A stretch of DNA of 64,000 bases, from contig NZ_KB822609.1 in assembly GCF_000364625.1 (NCBI RefSeq), positions 62,001-126,000 on the forward strand, given 5' to 3'. How positions within the stretch are numbered: the stretch's first letter is position 1; every line of letters begins with the position of its first letter. Origin of the DNA: Pseudomonas thermotolerans DSM 14292. GTDB lineage: Bacteria; Pseudomonadota; Gammaproteobacteria; Pseudomonadales; Pseudomonadaceae. Below, piece by piece: positions 36,282-48,974 of the stretch. A model generated the notes under the pieces. That model did not search any database. It was not told the origin of the DNA and was given only the letters and a program-made list of their open reading frames with translations. A program made the position numbers and the translations under genes.

Positions 36282-38468
36282 TTAGTGGAGCAGGGCACTC
36301 TCCTCGGCGGGGTCGAGGCTGAGGCTCTGGTCGGCCAGCAGAGGCTCGGTGATCACGCTGAAGTCGAGGATCTCGATGGTCCCCTGGCCCTGGCCGAGCA
36401 GGTGGAAGGAGAAGGCCTTGCGGGTCTGCAGGTTATCGAAGCCGAACTCCAGTTCCAGGGTCTTGCCGGGGGCCAGGTGCGGCAGCTCGGGGACCAGTGC
36501 CTCGACATCGCGGTCGTATTCCTTGGTCTTCAGCAGCAGGGTGGCGCCGTCCTTGCCGAGCTGCACGCCGCGTACCTTGAGCGACACCCGGGTGTGGGTG
36601 CCCTGCGGCAGCTCCAGGTACTGGGCGCCGATCAGGTTGTCGGCCCAGTCGTTGCCGAAGCTGTCGCGCAGGCGGATGCGCTCGCGGTCGGCGAAGCGGT
36701 AGCGCTGGCCGGTCTGGCCGTTGCTCAGGGACTGGTCGAGCAGCGCGGCGCTCTGGCTGACCAGGCGCGCCTCGCGGCCGCGGAAGCGCCCCAGGTAGCG
36801 GACCTGCTCGGCGATGAAGCGCTCGCTGGCGTAGCGCCGGCAGATCTGCTGGAAGTCGCATTCCACCAGGGTACGGCCGTCGTGCAGACGCAGCAGGCCG
36901 TTGGTGTAGGAGATGATCTGCCGGACGTGGGAGTAGTCGCGGAACAGCGAGCGGCCGGCGAGGCTGGCCGGCACGGCAAAGCCGAAGTAGTCGAGCACCG
37001 AGGCGCTCAGGTCGACGTGCCCGTAAGTACCCGACTTCAGCGCCGGCAGGTGCTCCTGCTCGGGGGCCAGCACCAGGTTGAAGCCCCAGGCCGAGGCCAG
37101 GCGCACGTTCTCCAGGCCGTGGGACTCGTCGGAGGTGACGATCACCAGGGTGTCCTCGAGTACGCCGAGACGTTCCAGAGCGTCGAGGAAGTCGCCCACA
37201 GCGTCGTCCAGGTAGCCGATGGCCGCCTGCTTGGCGCCCGGGTAGCGGGCCAGGTACTCGTCCGGCGCGGAGTAGGGCTGGTGGGTGCCGACGGTGAGCA
37301 GGGTGAGCATCCACGGCTTGTCCTGGCGGCGCAGCTGGCGGATGTAGTCGAGGGCGCCCTCGAAGTAGGCCTTGTCGTCCATGCCCCAGGGAAATTCTAG
37401 GTAGGGCTGGTTGCGGAACCAGTCGCGGCCGAGGGTCTTGTCGAAGCCGATGTGCGGCATGATCCGGTCCTTGGCCATGAAGCGCAGCCCGGCGCCCTGT
37501 AGGAAGTGGGTGGTGAAGCCCTGTTCGCGCAGCTGGGCGGGCAGGCACTCGCGGTTGCGCAGCTCGTGGTTGAGCAGCTCCAGACCCTTGGGGGTGCCGC
37601 TGTCGAGCTTGTCGTAGTCGCCGCAGAGCATCGCGTAGAGGCCGCGGATGGTCTGATGGGCGTGCAGCACGTAGTCCGGGGTGCTCATGGCCCGCTCCGC
37701 CCAGCGGCTCAGGCGCGGCATCAGGTCCTCCCGGTAGCTACTGCCGATGGCTGCGCGGTTGGCGGCGATGTAGGCGCCGGGGATGCCTTCCAGGGTGACG
37801 ATCAGCACGTTGCGTGCCCGTCCGGGCGGTAGCAGACGCTCGCCGTCGAGATCCAGACGGGTCAGCCCGGTGATGTCCGGCGGGGTTTCCGGCACGCCGG
37901 CGGCGAGGCGTTCCTCGATGGCCAACTGGGCGCCGCTCAGTCCTTCGGCGAGCAGCTTGTGGGGCAGGTTGAACAGTTGCCACTGGGCGGCCTCGCTGGG
38001 GTGCCAGATCTGGCCGCCGGCATGCGCGGCGAGCAGCACGCCGGGCAGCAGCAGCCAGACCCGGTGCAGCGGCGCGGCCCGCCGGGCAAGCAGCGCGGCG
38101 GCCAGCACGCCGAGGCCGAGGGCCAGGGCCAGGCCGGGGTGGGCGAGACCGCCGCCGTGGGTGGAATTGCGCAGGAACTGTGCGTCGACCAGGTACTCGA
38201 GGTCACTGAGCTCGGGCATGCGCCCCACTGCGCTGACCAGCTCCGCGTTGCCGAGCAGGAACAGGCTCCACAGCAGCATCACGGGCAGGCCGAGCCACAG
38301 CGGACGGCCGTACACCAGCACCAGCAGCAAGCTGCCGATGGCCACGTCCGAGAGGTAGCCGAAACCGTTCGACCAGTCCAGCCAGTAGCGGCTGAACGCC
38401 GGGAGCAGCACGAACAGGAAGCTGAGGGCCAGCAGGGACAGCCACTGGCGCGGGGAACGGCTTGGCAT
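36282..38468 (-). CDS. Membrane sulfatase of the LTA-synthase / phosphoglycerol transferase family
   Basis: About 728 residues from the ATG at 38468; a GTG at 38504 would add 12. Roughly five transmembrane helices in the first ~190 residues lead to a periplasmic alkaline-phosphatase-like domain. Landmarks are NVLIVTLEGIPGAY, HAHQTIRGLYAMLCGDY (likely nucleophile Thr), TVGTHQPYS and VTSDESHG with metal ligands. A C-terminal ~200-residue beta-rich extension follows. In Gram-negatives this family transfers phosphoglycerol or similar groups to periplasmic glucans or other envelope glycans; the exact acceptor here is unknown. Confidence 0.88.
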   Translation of the reverse strand: MPSRSPRQWLSLLALSFLFVLLPAFSRYWLDWSNGFGYLSDVAIGSLLLVLVYGRPLWLGLPVMLLWSLFLLGNAELVSAVGRMPELSDLEYLVDAQFLRNSTHGGGLAHPGLALALGLGVLAAALLARRAAPLHRVWLLLPGVLLAAHAGGQIWHPSEAAQWQLFNLPHKLLAEGLSGAQLAIEERLAAGVPETPPDITGLTRLDLDGERLLPPGRARNVLIVTLEGIPGAYIAANRAAIGSSYREDLMPRLSRWAERAMSTPDYVLHAHQTIRGLYAMLCGDYDKLDSGTPKGLELLNHELRNRECLPAQLREQGFTTHFLQGAGLRFMAKDRIMPHIGFDKTLGRDWFRNQPYLEFPWGMDDKAYFEGALDYIRQLRRQDKPWMLTLLTVGTHQPYSAPDEYLARYPGAKQAAIGYLDDAVGDFLDALERLGVLEDTLVIVTSDESHGLENVRLASAWGFNLVLAPEQEHLPALKSGTYGHVDLSASVLDYFGFAVPASLAGRSLFRDYSHVRQIISYTNGLLRLHDGRTLVECDFQQICRRYASERFIAEQVRYLGRFRGREARLVSQSAALLDQSLSNGQTGQRYRFADRERIRLRDSFGNDWADNLIGAQYLELPQGTHTRVSLKVRGVQLGKDGATLLLKTKEYDRDVEALVPELPHLAPGKTLELEFGFDNLQTRKAFSFHLLGQGQGTIEILDFSVITEPLLADQSLSLDPAEESALLH

Positions 38469-38698
38469 GGAAGGCAGGGATCTCCTCGGGGCGGGTTCGG
38501 TCACGGCAGAAGAACGAATCCGGTCAGGACTTCGTCATCATTCTGAAATATGGACCTGCCGGGAGCCAGATCGTTGTCCGCGGATCCGTCCGAAAGGGCG
38601 CGAAAGGAGGTCGAGCGGGGCGGCGGCGCAAGGGGCCGGGATGGTGCGGAGCGGGCGGCACCGGGCTTGTTCACGAAGCCCGGTACGAGGCCGCTGGG

Positions 38699-38890
38699 TC
38701 ACTTCTTGCCGAGGCTGATGTGGCGCTTGGGCGTCAGGTTCTGGCCGCTCACGCCGCGGGGAATCTCCTGGATCTCGCCGCCGGCCTTGAGGAAGGCGGC
38801 CACCTGGGCGGCGAGTGCTTCGTGGCTGCTCGTAGCCGGCGGAGGTTTGGGGGTGCTGGAGGTGGTGGTCGCTTTGATGCGGATGCGCAT
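38699..38890 (-). CDS. Small conserved hypothetical protein
   Basis: 63 residues from the ATG at 38890 (MRIRIKATTTSS). A Ser/Thr/Pro-rich N-terminus precedes a conserved-looking C-terminal part (AAFLKAGGEIQEIPRGVSGQ and PKRHISLGKK). The basic C-terminus suggests nucleic acid or ribosome contact, but this is a guess. It lies just downstream of the cold-shock gene on the same strand, beyond that gene's terminator. Confidence 0.65.
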   Translation of the reverse strand: MRIRIKATTTSSTPKPPPATSSHEALAAQVAAFLKAGGEIQEIPRGVSGQNLTPKRHISLGKK

Positions 38891-38942
38891 GGCATTGATC
38901 CTCTCTTTCCAGTCGTGAAGCCGCACGGGCGGCCCTGAAATG

Positions 38943-38968
38943 AAAAAGCCGGCGCGTGGCCGGCTCTC
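38943..38968 (-). terminator. Intrinsic terminator after the cold-shock gene
   Basis: On the minus strand, GAGCCGGC / GCCGGCTT stem with a five-base loop followed by TTTTTC, about 20 bases past the cspA stop. Confidence 0.88.
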
Positions 38969-38984
38969 TCGGTGTAGCAGGTGA

Positions 38985-39194
38985 TCAGATCACCTGGACC
39001 TCGTCGGCCTGCATGCCTTTCTGGCCCTTCACCGCGGTGAAGGAGACCTTCTGGCCTTCCTGCAGGGTCTTGAAGCCGGTACTCTGGATCGAACGGTAGT
39101 GGACGAACAGGTCGGGACCGCTTTCCGGGGTGATGAAGCCGAAGCCTTTCTCATCGTTGAACCATTTGACGGTGCCAGTCTGACGATCGGACAT
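38985..39194 (-). CDS. cspA: Cold-shock domain protein
   Basis: 69 residues. RNA-binding motifs RNP1 (KGFGFIT) and RNP2 (DLFVHY) are intact, in a single S1-like beta barrel. It acts as an RNA chaperone. AAGGAG precedes the ATG at 39194. A long AT-richer leader lies upstream, as in cold-regulated csp mRNAs. Which csp paralogue this is cannot be settled without comparison. Confidence 0.93.
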   Translation of the reverse strand: MSDRQTGTVKWFNDEKGFGFITPESGPDLFVHYRSIQSTGFKTLQEGQKVSFTAVKGQKGMQADEVQVI

Positions 39195-39535
39195 GGGATT
39201 ACTCCTTGAACCTTAGAAAAGTGAACGCGACTCTGGACCTTCCAGGCCGCGACTGGGCGCAAAGAGCAAAGAAACCGGGAATGATTCGATCGAAGATCTA
39301 GGCAGGCGATTTGCGGTGACACATGCAACACAGTGAGGCCACCATACTCCTGCTCGGGCGAATAACCTAGGACTTTCTGCTTTTTCCGCCGGGCGGTGCC
39401 CCGCCGAAGGCCGGCGAGACGCCCCGGCGGGACTTCAGATGGCGCGGCGCGGGCGGTGCCACTGGCGTTCCAGGGCGATCAGCCAGGCCGGCATGGCGGC
39501 GCCCCCTGGCTCCAGATGGCGCGGGCTGGCGGCGC
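39195..39535. other. cspA leader and spacer
   Basis: 341 bases. The half next to cspA is likely its 5' untranslated leader and promoter. The other half (39365-39535) is GC-rich and has no supported gene; a 19-codon minus-strand reading (39439-39498, MPAWLIALERQW) exists but lacks evidence of use. Confidence 0.45.
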
Positions 39536-40057
39536 TCAGGGCGTCTCGGCTGGGGGCGAGGCCAGCAGGCCGTCGACCACCCGCAGGGCCTGCTCGAAGG
39601 AGGGATAACCGCTCTTCGCCACGTCCAGCTCGCCATAGCGTACCCGATAGGTCTGGGCGCGGATCGGGTCGGCCTCGGCGACCAGATAGGGTTCGGCGTA
39701 GATCTTGTAGAGCAGCGCCATGGCGTGGGGATGACCGCGCGTGGCGGCCTGCTCGAGGAGGGCGAGCACCTCGTCCAGCTGCGGGCCTTCGCGGATCAGC
39801 AGCAGCGCCTGGTAGAAGGGCATCTCGCCGGTACGGTCGCCGGCGGCGGCACGCCTGAGCAGGGCGCCGGCCAGCTCGTAGTGCTCCGGATCGCCGGCGG
39901 CGATCAGCAGCTTGGCCTGCAGCATGTCGTTCTGCTGCAGCAGCCGGGCTTCCCGGCAGGCGCTGCCGCTGTAGGGACGGTCGTCGCAGCTCGGCGGGCT
40001 GGCGCAGGCGGACAGCAGCAGGGGCAGGGCGAGCAGCAGCCGGCGGGTCATGGGCAT
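39536..40057 (-). CDS. Lipoprotein, possibly TPR/Sel1-like
   Basis: 173 residues. The signal peptide ends in a lipobox LLSAC, so the mature protein is lipidated at about Cys18. The mature part has helix pairs resembling Sel1/TPR repeats (YELAGALLRRAAAGD, then MPFYQALLLIREG, then VLALLEQAATRGHPHAMALLYKIY). Such proteins act as scaffolds at the outer membrane. Role unknown. Starts at ATG 40057 or 40051. Confidence 0.82.
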   Translation of the reverse strand: MPMTRRLLLALPLLLSACASPPSCDDRPYSGSACREARLLQQNDMLQAKLLIAAGDPEHYELAGALLRRAAAGDRTGEMPFYQALLLIREGPQLDEVLALLEQAATRGHPHAMALLYKIYAEPYLVAEADPIRAQTYRVRYGELDVAKSGYPSFEQALRVVDGLLASPPAETP

Positions 40058-40121
40058 CCTTCCTCGAGCAGCAGGGCTGACCTTCTCAGCCTAGCCGGTG
40101 CGGGGAAAATGAGTGGTCGCT

Positions 40122-40153
40122 AAAAAAAGACCCTCTCCCGCAACGGGAGAGGG
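40122..40153 (-). terminator. Intrinsic terminator after the 40-residue basic protein
   Basis: A perfect 10-bp stem CCCTCTCCCG / CGGGAGAGGG with a three-base loop, followed on the minus strand by TCTTTTTTT. It lies 37 bases past the small gene stop and supports its being a real transcript. Confidence 0.92.
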
Positions 40154-40190
40154 GGAGTGCTGGCTAAGGAACAATGATGTCCAGGATAGA

Positions 40191-40313
40191 TCAGCTGGAA
40201 TGGCTGCCCAGCAGGGTCGTGCCGGATTTCTTGGCCCGCTTGGCCAGGCGCTTGTCGTGGGCGGATTTCTGCGCCTTCTTCTTGGCTTCCTTGCGGATGT
40301 TCATGCCTTTCAT
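40191..40313 (-). CDS. Small, highly basic 40-residue protein
   Basis: A short gene of 40 codons starting MKGMNIRKEAKKKAQKSAHD and ending GTTLLGSHSS. About one third of residues are Lys or Arg, in an alternating Lys/Ala pattern likely helical. GGTGAA precedes the ATG at 40313, and a strong intrinsic terminator follows. The composition suggests binding to RNA or the ribosome. No function known to me. Confidence 0.7.
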   Translation of the reverse strand: MKGMNIRKEAKKKAQKSAHDKRLAKRAKKSGTTLLGSHSS

Positions 40314-40502
40314 GGTTCACCTCCGGAGCCTGACGGGTTGGGAAAGCTGCGTTTCGGGCATCCCCACCTCCTTGGCCGGGTGGCCCGTTCCTGTACCTGT
40401 CATCAAGCATAGTCCCGCCGGCGCGAAGCGGAGGTTCCTGTCGGAGGGCCGGGGCGTGGATAATGCACTGCGGATCCACTTCCTTCGGCTGCGGGCTGTT
40501 CC

Positions 40503-42053
<1,551 letters not shown>

Positions 42054-42061
42054 CCTCGTCT

Positions 42062-42071
42062 GGGGGGGGGG
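42062..42071 (+). repeat. G10 homopolymer between gcsR and the operator array
   Basis: Ten consecutive G start nine bases after the gcsR stop and end three bases before the first GcsR-type operator. Confidence 0.9.
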
Positions 42072-42074
42072 CGG

Positions 42075-42092
42075 CGGAACGATTTCTTTCCA
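42075..42092. promoter_or_regulatory. GcsR-type operator, copy 1
   Basis: CGGAACG-ATTT-CTTTCCA: 18-bp imperfect palindrome of the NGGAACG-N4-CGTTCCN form, one mismatch in the right arm. Confidence 0.75.
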
Positions 42093-42093
42093 G

Positions 42094-42111
42094 TGGAATG
42101 AAATCGTTCCA
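42094..42111. promoter_or_regulatory. GcsR-type operator, copy 2
   Basis: TGGAATG-AAAT-CGTTCCA: one mismatch in the left arm. Placed one base after copy 1. Confidence 0.75.
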
Positions 42112-42175
42112 GTCCGCTATCCTGGTGCATGGCCGCTGTCCATGTCGCTTCCAGGCCAAAGGATGTCGTATTTAG

Positions 42176-42193
42176 TGGAACGATTTCGTTCCG
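42176..42193. promoter_or_regulatory. GcsR-type operator, copy 3 (perfect)
   Basis: TGGAACG-ATTT-CGTTCCG: perfect arms. It matches the reported P. aeruginosa GcsR site TGTAACG-N4-CGTTCCG at 13 of 14 defined positions. Confidence 0.82.
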
Positions 42194-42206
42194 GTGGCTT
42201 TCCGCG

Positions 42207-42224
42207 GGGAACGCCTCGCTTCCG
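42207..42224. promoter_or_regulatory. GcsR-type operator, copy 4 (weaker)
   Basis: GGGAACG-CCTC-GCTTCCG: right arm has CG swapped to GC. Its centre is 31 bp from that of copy 3, about three helical turns. Confidence 0.55.
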
Positions 42225-42258
42225 CCAAGACCCCTGAATTTGCAGGGTTTCCGCAGAT

Positions 42259-42274
42259 TGGCATCGCCCTTGCT
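42259..42274 (+). promoter_or_regulatory. Sigma-54 (-24/-12) promoter of the gcv genes
   Basis: TGGCATCGCCCTTGCT fits the RpoN consensus TGGCAC-N5-TTGCT, with GG and GC dinucleotides 12 bases apart. Start of transcription would be near 42286, 55 bases before gcvH. Matches the need of the upstream activator. Confidence 0.88.
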
Positions 42275-42340
42275 CTAGTGTCGGCCAGCCAACCGGTCCC
42301 GGCGGCAGTTGCCCGGGACGCCCGAACCTAAGGAGTAAGC

Positions 42341-42718
42341 ATGAGCACCCTGCGTTTCACCTCTGAGCACGAATGGCTGCGCCAGGAAGACAACGGCGAG
42401 TTCACCGTCGGGGTCACCGACTATGCCCAGGAGGCGCTGGGTGACGTGGTGTACGTGCAGCTGCCGGAGCTGGGGCGTTACGAGGAGGGCGTGGAGGTCG
42501 CCGTGCTGGAATCGGTGAAGGCCGCCAGCACCATCGCCATGCCGCTGGTCGGCGAGGTCACCGCGGTCAATCCGGTGCTGGTCGACAGCCCCGAGCTAGT
42601 CAACCAGTCGCCCCTCGAGGCGGGCTGGTTCTTCCGCATCCGCGTCGACAACCCCGCAGCCGTCGCCAACCTGATGGACCAGGCCGGTTACCAAGCCTAC
42701 CTGAGCAAGCACGCCTGA
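42341..42718 (+). CDS. gcvH: Glycine cleavage system H protein
   Basis: Lipoyl carrier that shuttles the aminomethyl group between P, T and L proteins. It has 125 residues. The lipoylated Lys lies in [11 protein letters not shown] near residue 65. AAGGAG precedes the ATG. First gene behind the sigma-54 promoter; gcvP follows after 14 bases. Confidence 0.97.
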   Translation: MSTLRFTSEHEWLRQEDNGEFTVGVTDYAQEALGDVVYVQLPELGRYEEGVEVAVLESVKAASTIAMPLVGEVTAVNPVLVDSPELVNQSPLEAGWFFRIRVDNPAAVANLMDQAGYQAYLSKHA

Positions 42719-42732
42719 TTCCTGGAGCCGCC

Positions 42733-45591
<2,859 letters not shown>

Positions 45592-45940
45592 GGCGCAGCA
45601 CGCGGCTGGCCTGGCCGGCCGCGCGCTGCCGGGCCGAGGTGGGCGGGCACCAGCCGTCCGGGCCTCGGCCCCGTCCCGGTGAGTGCGCCGACCAGTGGCG
45701 CGGCGGGCGTCACTCTCGCGGTGCTTCACTTCTACCCAGGCTTGGTGCCGGAGGCGGGGGAGGCGGCGTGACGCGCTTCCCGCGCACTTGGGCCCTGCGC
45801 GCCGCCGGCCGGCTGATCCGCCTCTGCGCCAGACTGGCGTGGACATGGGCGCAAGTCCCGGGAAACCGCCCGCGCTGGCTGGCGGTGAACACCATTGAAT
45901 GCTGAAAGGTCCGCCTGCGCGGCCCTCAAGGAGAAACCCG
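45592..45940 (+). other. Long gcvP-gcvT spacer without glyA or sdaA
   Basis: 349 very GC-rich bases. In P. aeruginosa glyA2 and sdaA lie here. I find no recognisable piece of either, no repeat ends and no transposase relic. AAGGAG at 45929-45934 serves gcvT. Whether a separate gcvT promoter exists is not visible. Confidence 0.55.
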
Positions 45941-47062
45941 ATGACCACTGAAACCCTGGCCCGTACGCCCCTGCATGCCCTGCACCTGGAGCTGGGCGCC
46001 AAGATGGTGCCGTTCGCCGGCTACGAGATGCCGGTGCAGTACCCGCTCGGCGTACTCAAGGAGCACCTGCACACCCGCGCCCAGGCCGGGCTGTTCGACG
46101 TCTCCCACATGGGCCAGATCCGCCTGCACGGCGCTTCGGCCGCCGCGGCCCTGGAAAGCCTGGTGCCGGTGGACATCCTCGACCTGCCGGCCGGCCAGCA
46201 GCGCTACGCGCTGTTCACCAACGAGCAGGGCGGTATCCTCGACGACCTGATGGTGGCCAACGCCGGCGACCACCTGTTCCTGGTGGTCAACGCAGCCTGC
46301 AAGGCGCAGGACCTGGAGCACCTCAGGCGTCACCTGGGCGAGCGCTGCGAGGTGGAGTCGCTGTTCGACAGCCGTGCCCTGCTGGCCCTCCAGGGCCCGG
46401 CCGCCGCCGAGGTGCTGGGCCGCCTGGCGCCGCAGGCGAAGCAGCTGACCTTCATGCAGTTCACCACCCTGGAGCTGCTCGGCGTGGAATGCTACGTCAG
46501 CCGCTCCGGCTACACCGGCGAGGACGGCTACGAGATCTCCGTGCCGGTGGAGCAGGCCGAGGCGCTGGCCCGTGCCCTGCTGGCCGAGCCCGAGGTGCAG
46601 CCCATCGGTCTGGGAGCCCGTGACTCGCTGCGTCTGGAAGCCGGTCTGTGCCTGTACGGTCACGACATGGACAGCACCATCACCCCGGTGGAGGCCAGCC
46701 TGGCCTGGGCCATCTCCAAGGCGCGCCGCGCCGACGGTGCCCGGGCCGGCGGCTTCCCCGGCGCCGAGCGGATCTTCGCCCAGCAGCGCGACGGCGTGGC
46801 CAGCAAGCGCGTCGGCCTGCTGCCCCAGGAGCGCGTGCCGGTGCGCGAAGGGGCGGAGATCGTCGATGCCGAGGGCGCGCTGATCGGCCGGGTGACCAGT
46901 GGTGGCTTCGCTCCCAGCCTGGGCGCGCCGGTGGCCATGGGCTACGTGGCCAGCGCCTACGGCGCTCTGGATAGCCAGGTGTTCGCCGTGGTGCGCGGCA
47001 AGCGCGTGCCGATGAAGGTCGCCAAGACTCCCTTCGTGCCGCAGCGCTACTACCGCGGCTGA
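45941..47062 (+). CDS. gcvT: Glycine cleavage system T protein (aminomethyltransferase)
   Basis: Transfers the methylene group from aminomethyl-lipoyl-H protein to tetrahydrofolate with release of ammonia. It has 373 residues from the ATG at 45941 (MTTETLARTPLHALH), which has AAGGAG at good spacing. Motifs include GAKMVPFAGYEMPVQY, LFDVSHMGQIRL, RSGYTGEDGYEI and GLGARDSLRLEAGLCLYG. A strong GC hairpin (47076-47101) follows. Confidence 0.97.
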   Translation: MTTETLARTPLHALHLELGAKMVPFAGYEMPVQYPLGVLKEHLHTRAQAGLFDVSHMGQIRLHGASAAAALESLVPVDILDLPAGQQRYALFTNEQGGILDDLMVANAGDHLFLVVNAACKAQDLEHLRRHLGERCEVESLFDSRALLALQGPAAAEVLGRLAPQAKQLTFMQFTTLELLGVECYVSRSGYTGEDGYEISVPVEQAEALARALLAEPEVQPIGLGARDSLRLEAGLCLYGHDMDSTITPVEASLAWAISKARRADGARAGGFPGAERIFAQQRDGVASKRVGLLPQERVPVREGAEIVDAEGALIGRVTSGGFAPSLGAPVAMGYVASAYGALDSQVFAVVRGKRVPMKVAKTPFVPQRYYRG

Positions 47063-47075
47063 GCCTCCGGGCTGG

Positions 47076-47101
47076 CCGGGCGGGCAGGGTGGCCCGCCCG
47101 G
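47076..47101. other. GC hairpin after gcvT
   Basis: Perfect 10-bp stem CCGGGCGGGC / GCCCGCCCGG with a six-base loop but no T run. May stabilise the gcv mRNA end or act in Rho-dependent termination. Confidence 0.5.
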
Positions 47102-47196
47102 TGCGGCTTGACCTGCGGCAACCCCGCCGTCATCCGGACGGCTACACTGAAGCCTTGTCGCAGGCCGGGATGGCCTGGTTGTCCAAGGTCCTCTCC

Positions 47197-48855
47197 ATGC
47201 TGCAGTCCGTTTCCCGCAACGACCTCTCCCCCGAGCAGAATTCCGGCGAGGCGCCCAGCGCCAGGGGCGTGCTGACCCCCTTCACGGTCGGCGTGTTCCG
47301 CATCATCTGGATCGCCAACCTGTTCGCCAACCTTGGCACCTGGGCGCAGTCGGTGGCCGCCGCCTGGGTGGTCACCGAGGCGCACGGCAGCCCGATGCTC
47401 GTGGCGATGATCCAGGTCGCCTCGGCGCTGCCGCTGGTGCTCTTGTCGATCGTCTCCGGGGTGCTGGCGGACAACTACGACCGCCGCAGGATCATGCTGT
47501 TCGGCCTGGCCTTCGAGATGAGTGGCGCGGTATTCCTCACCGCGATCGCCTTCCTCGGCTATCTGGACCCCAAGCTGCTGATCGTCTCCATCCTGTGGAT
47601 CACCCTGGGCGCGGCGGTCACCGTGCCGGCCTGGCAGGCGGCGGTGGGCGAGCAGGTGCCGGCGCGCATGGTCAGCGACGCGGTGCTGCTCAACAGCGTC
47701 AATTTCAACGTCGCCCGCGCCCTCGGCCCGGCCCTCGGCGGGCTGCTGCTCAGCGCGGTGGGCCCGGCCTGGGTGTTCGGCTTCAACGCCGCCTGCTACG
47801 TCGGGCTGATCTGGGCGATCTGGCGCTGGCGGCGCGAGGTGCCGGAACGCCAGCTGCCGCCGGAGAAGATCAGCGAGGGGGTGATCGCCGCGCTGCGCTT
47901 CACCCAGTACTCCAGCGTCACCCGCCTGGTGATGCTGCGCTCCTTCGCCTTCGGCCTGTCGGCCAGCGCGATCTGGGCGCTGCTGCCGCTGCTCGCCCAC
48001 CGCAACCCGGACGGCGGCGCCTCGGTGTACGGCTACATGCTCGGCGCCCTGGGCATCGGCGCGATCCTCGGCAGCGGGGTGGTCAACCGCCTGCGCCTGT
48101 GGATCGGCGGCAGCCGGCTGATCAGCCTGGCCGCCACTCTGCTGGCCCTGGTGATGATCGCCCTGGGCAGCCTGGACAGCCTCTGGGTGCTGTTCCCCGC
48201 GCTGCTGCTCGGCGGTGCCTGCTGGATCGCCGCGCTGGCCACCTACAACTCGGCGGTGCAGATCCTCGTTCCGGAATGGGTCAAGGCGCGTGCCCTGGCG
48301 CTCTACCAGACTGCGCTGTTCGCCGGCCTGGCGCTGGGCTCCTTCCTCTGGGGGCACATGGCCGAGAGCATGGGGGTGACAGGCGCCCTGGTGGCCGCCG
48401 GCTGCACCCTGCTGGCCTCGGCGGCGCTGCTCTACCAGTCGCGGCTGCCGGAGATCGACGCGGCGAGCATTGCCCACGCGCCGGCGACCCGCCCGGGCGA
48501 GCCGACCTTCGTGTTCAATCCGGAGCGCGGCTCGGTGCTGGTGACCATTGAGTACCGCATCCCCGCGGCGCGCACCCGCGAGTTCGTCAAGGCGGTCCAG
48601 GCCCTGCGCCGCCTGCGCCTGCGCAACGGTGCCGAGCGCTGGGCGCTGTACCGCGCGGTGGAGGATCAGGAGATCTGGCAGGAGGTGCTGGTGGTGGACA
48701 ACTGGCTGCAGCACCTGCGCATGCTCGATCGCATGACCATCGCCGACCGCAACGTGATCGACAACGTCATCTGCCTGCACGACGGCGACGCGCCGCCCAA
48801 GGTGCGCCACGGGGTCAGCTGGGAGTCCGGCGACTACGAGGCGCCACCGGTCTGA
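47197..48855 (+). CDS. MFS transporter (MFS_3 / EntS-like) with C-terminal ABM-like domain
   Basis: About 552 residues from the ATG at 47197 ([14 protein letters not shown]), which has AAGG at good spacing; an ATG at 47170 is also possible. About 12 transmembrane helices; the loop 2-3 signature reads [14 protein letters not shown]. After about residue 430 a soluble domain ([20 protein letters not shown]) resembles an antibiotic-biosynthesis-monooxygenase fold, a layout known in this MFS family. Likely an exporter of small molecules; substrate unknown. Confidence 0.88.
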   Translation: MLQSVSRNDLSPEQNSGEAPSARGVLTPFTVGVFRIIWIANLFANLGTWAQSVAAAWVVTEAHGSPMLVAMIQVASALPLVLLSIVSGVLADNYDRRRIMLFGLAFEMSGAVFLTAIAFLGYLDPKLLIVSILWITLGAAVTVPAWQAAVGEQVPARMVSDAVLLNSVNFNVARALGPALGGLLLSAVGPAWVFGFNAACYVGLIWAIWRWRREVPERQLPPEKISEGVIAALRFTQYSSVTRLVMLRSFAFGLSASAIWALLPLLAHRNPDGGASVYGYMLGALGIGAILGSGVVNRLRLWIGGSRLISLAATLLALVMIALGSLDSLWVLFPALLLGGACWIAALATYNSAVQILVPEWVKARALALYQTALFAGLALGSFLWGHMAESMGVTGALVAAGCTLLASAALLYQSRLPEIDAASIAHAPATRPGEPTFVFNPERGSVLVTIEYRIPAARTREFVKAVQALRRLRLRNGAERWALYRAVEDQEIWQEVLVVDNWLQHLRMLDRMTIADRNVIDNVICLHDGDAPPKVRHGVSWESGDYEAPPV

Positions 48856-48974
48856 GGCGTCCTGCCGGCCGCTTCGGCGTGGGGGAAGCGGCCGTCGTAC
48901 CCTCGCCCGGCTTTTCCTCGGCGCGGGCTCTGGCTAAGCTCGCCTTTCCGACAAGAACTCGTAGAGGCTCTCCC

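Noticed and set aside
39439..39498. 19-codon minus-strand reading (MPAWLIALERQW...) after the lipoprotein gene
   Set aside because: No ribosome site or terminator linked to it; cannot be told from chance.
42285..42340. Glycine riboswitch in the gcvH leader
   Set aside because: The leader after the sigma-54 promoter is only about 55 nt, too short for the aptamer, and control is explained by GcsR.
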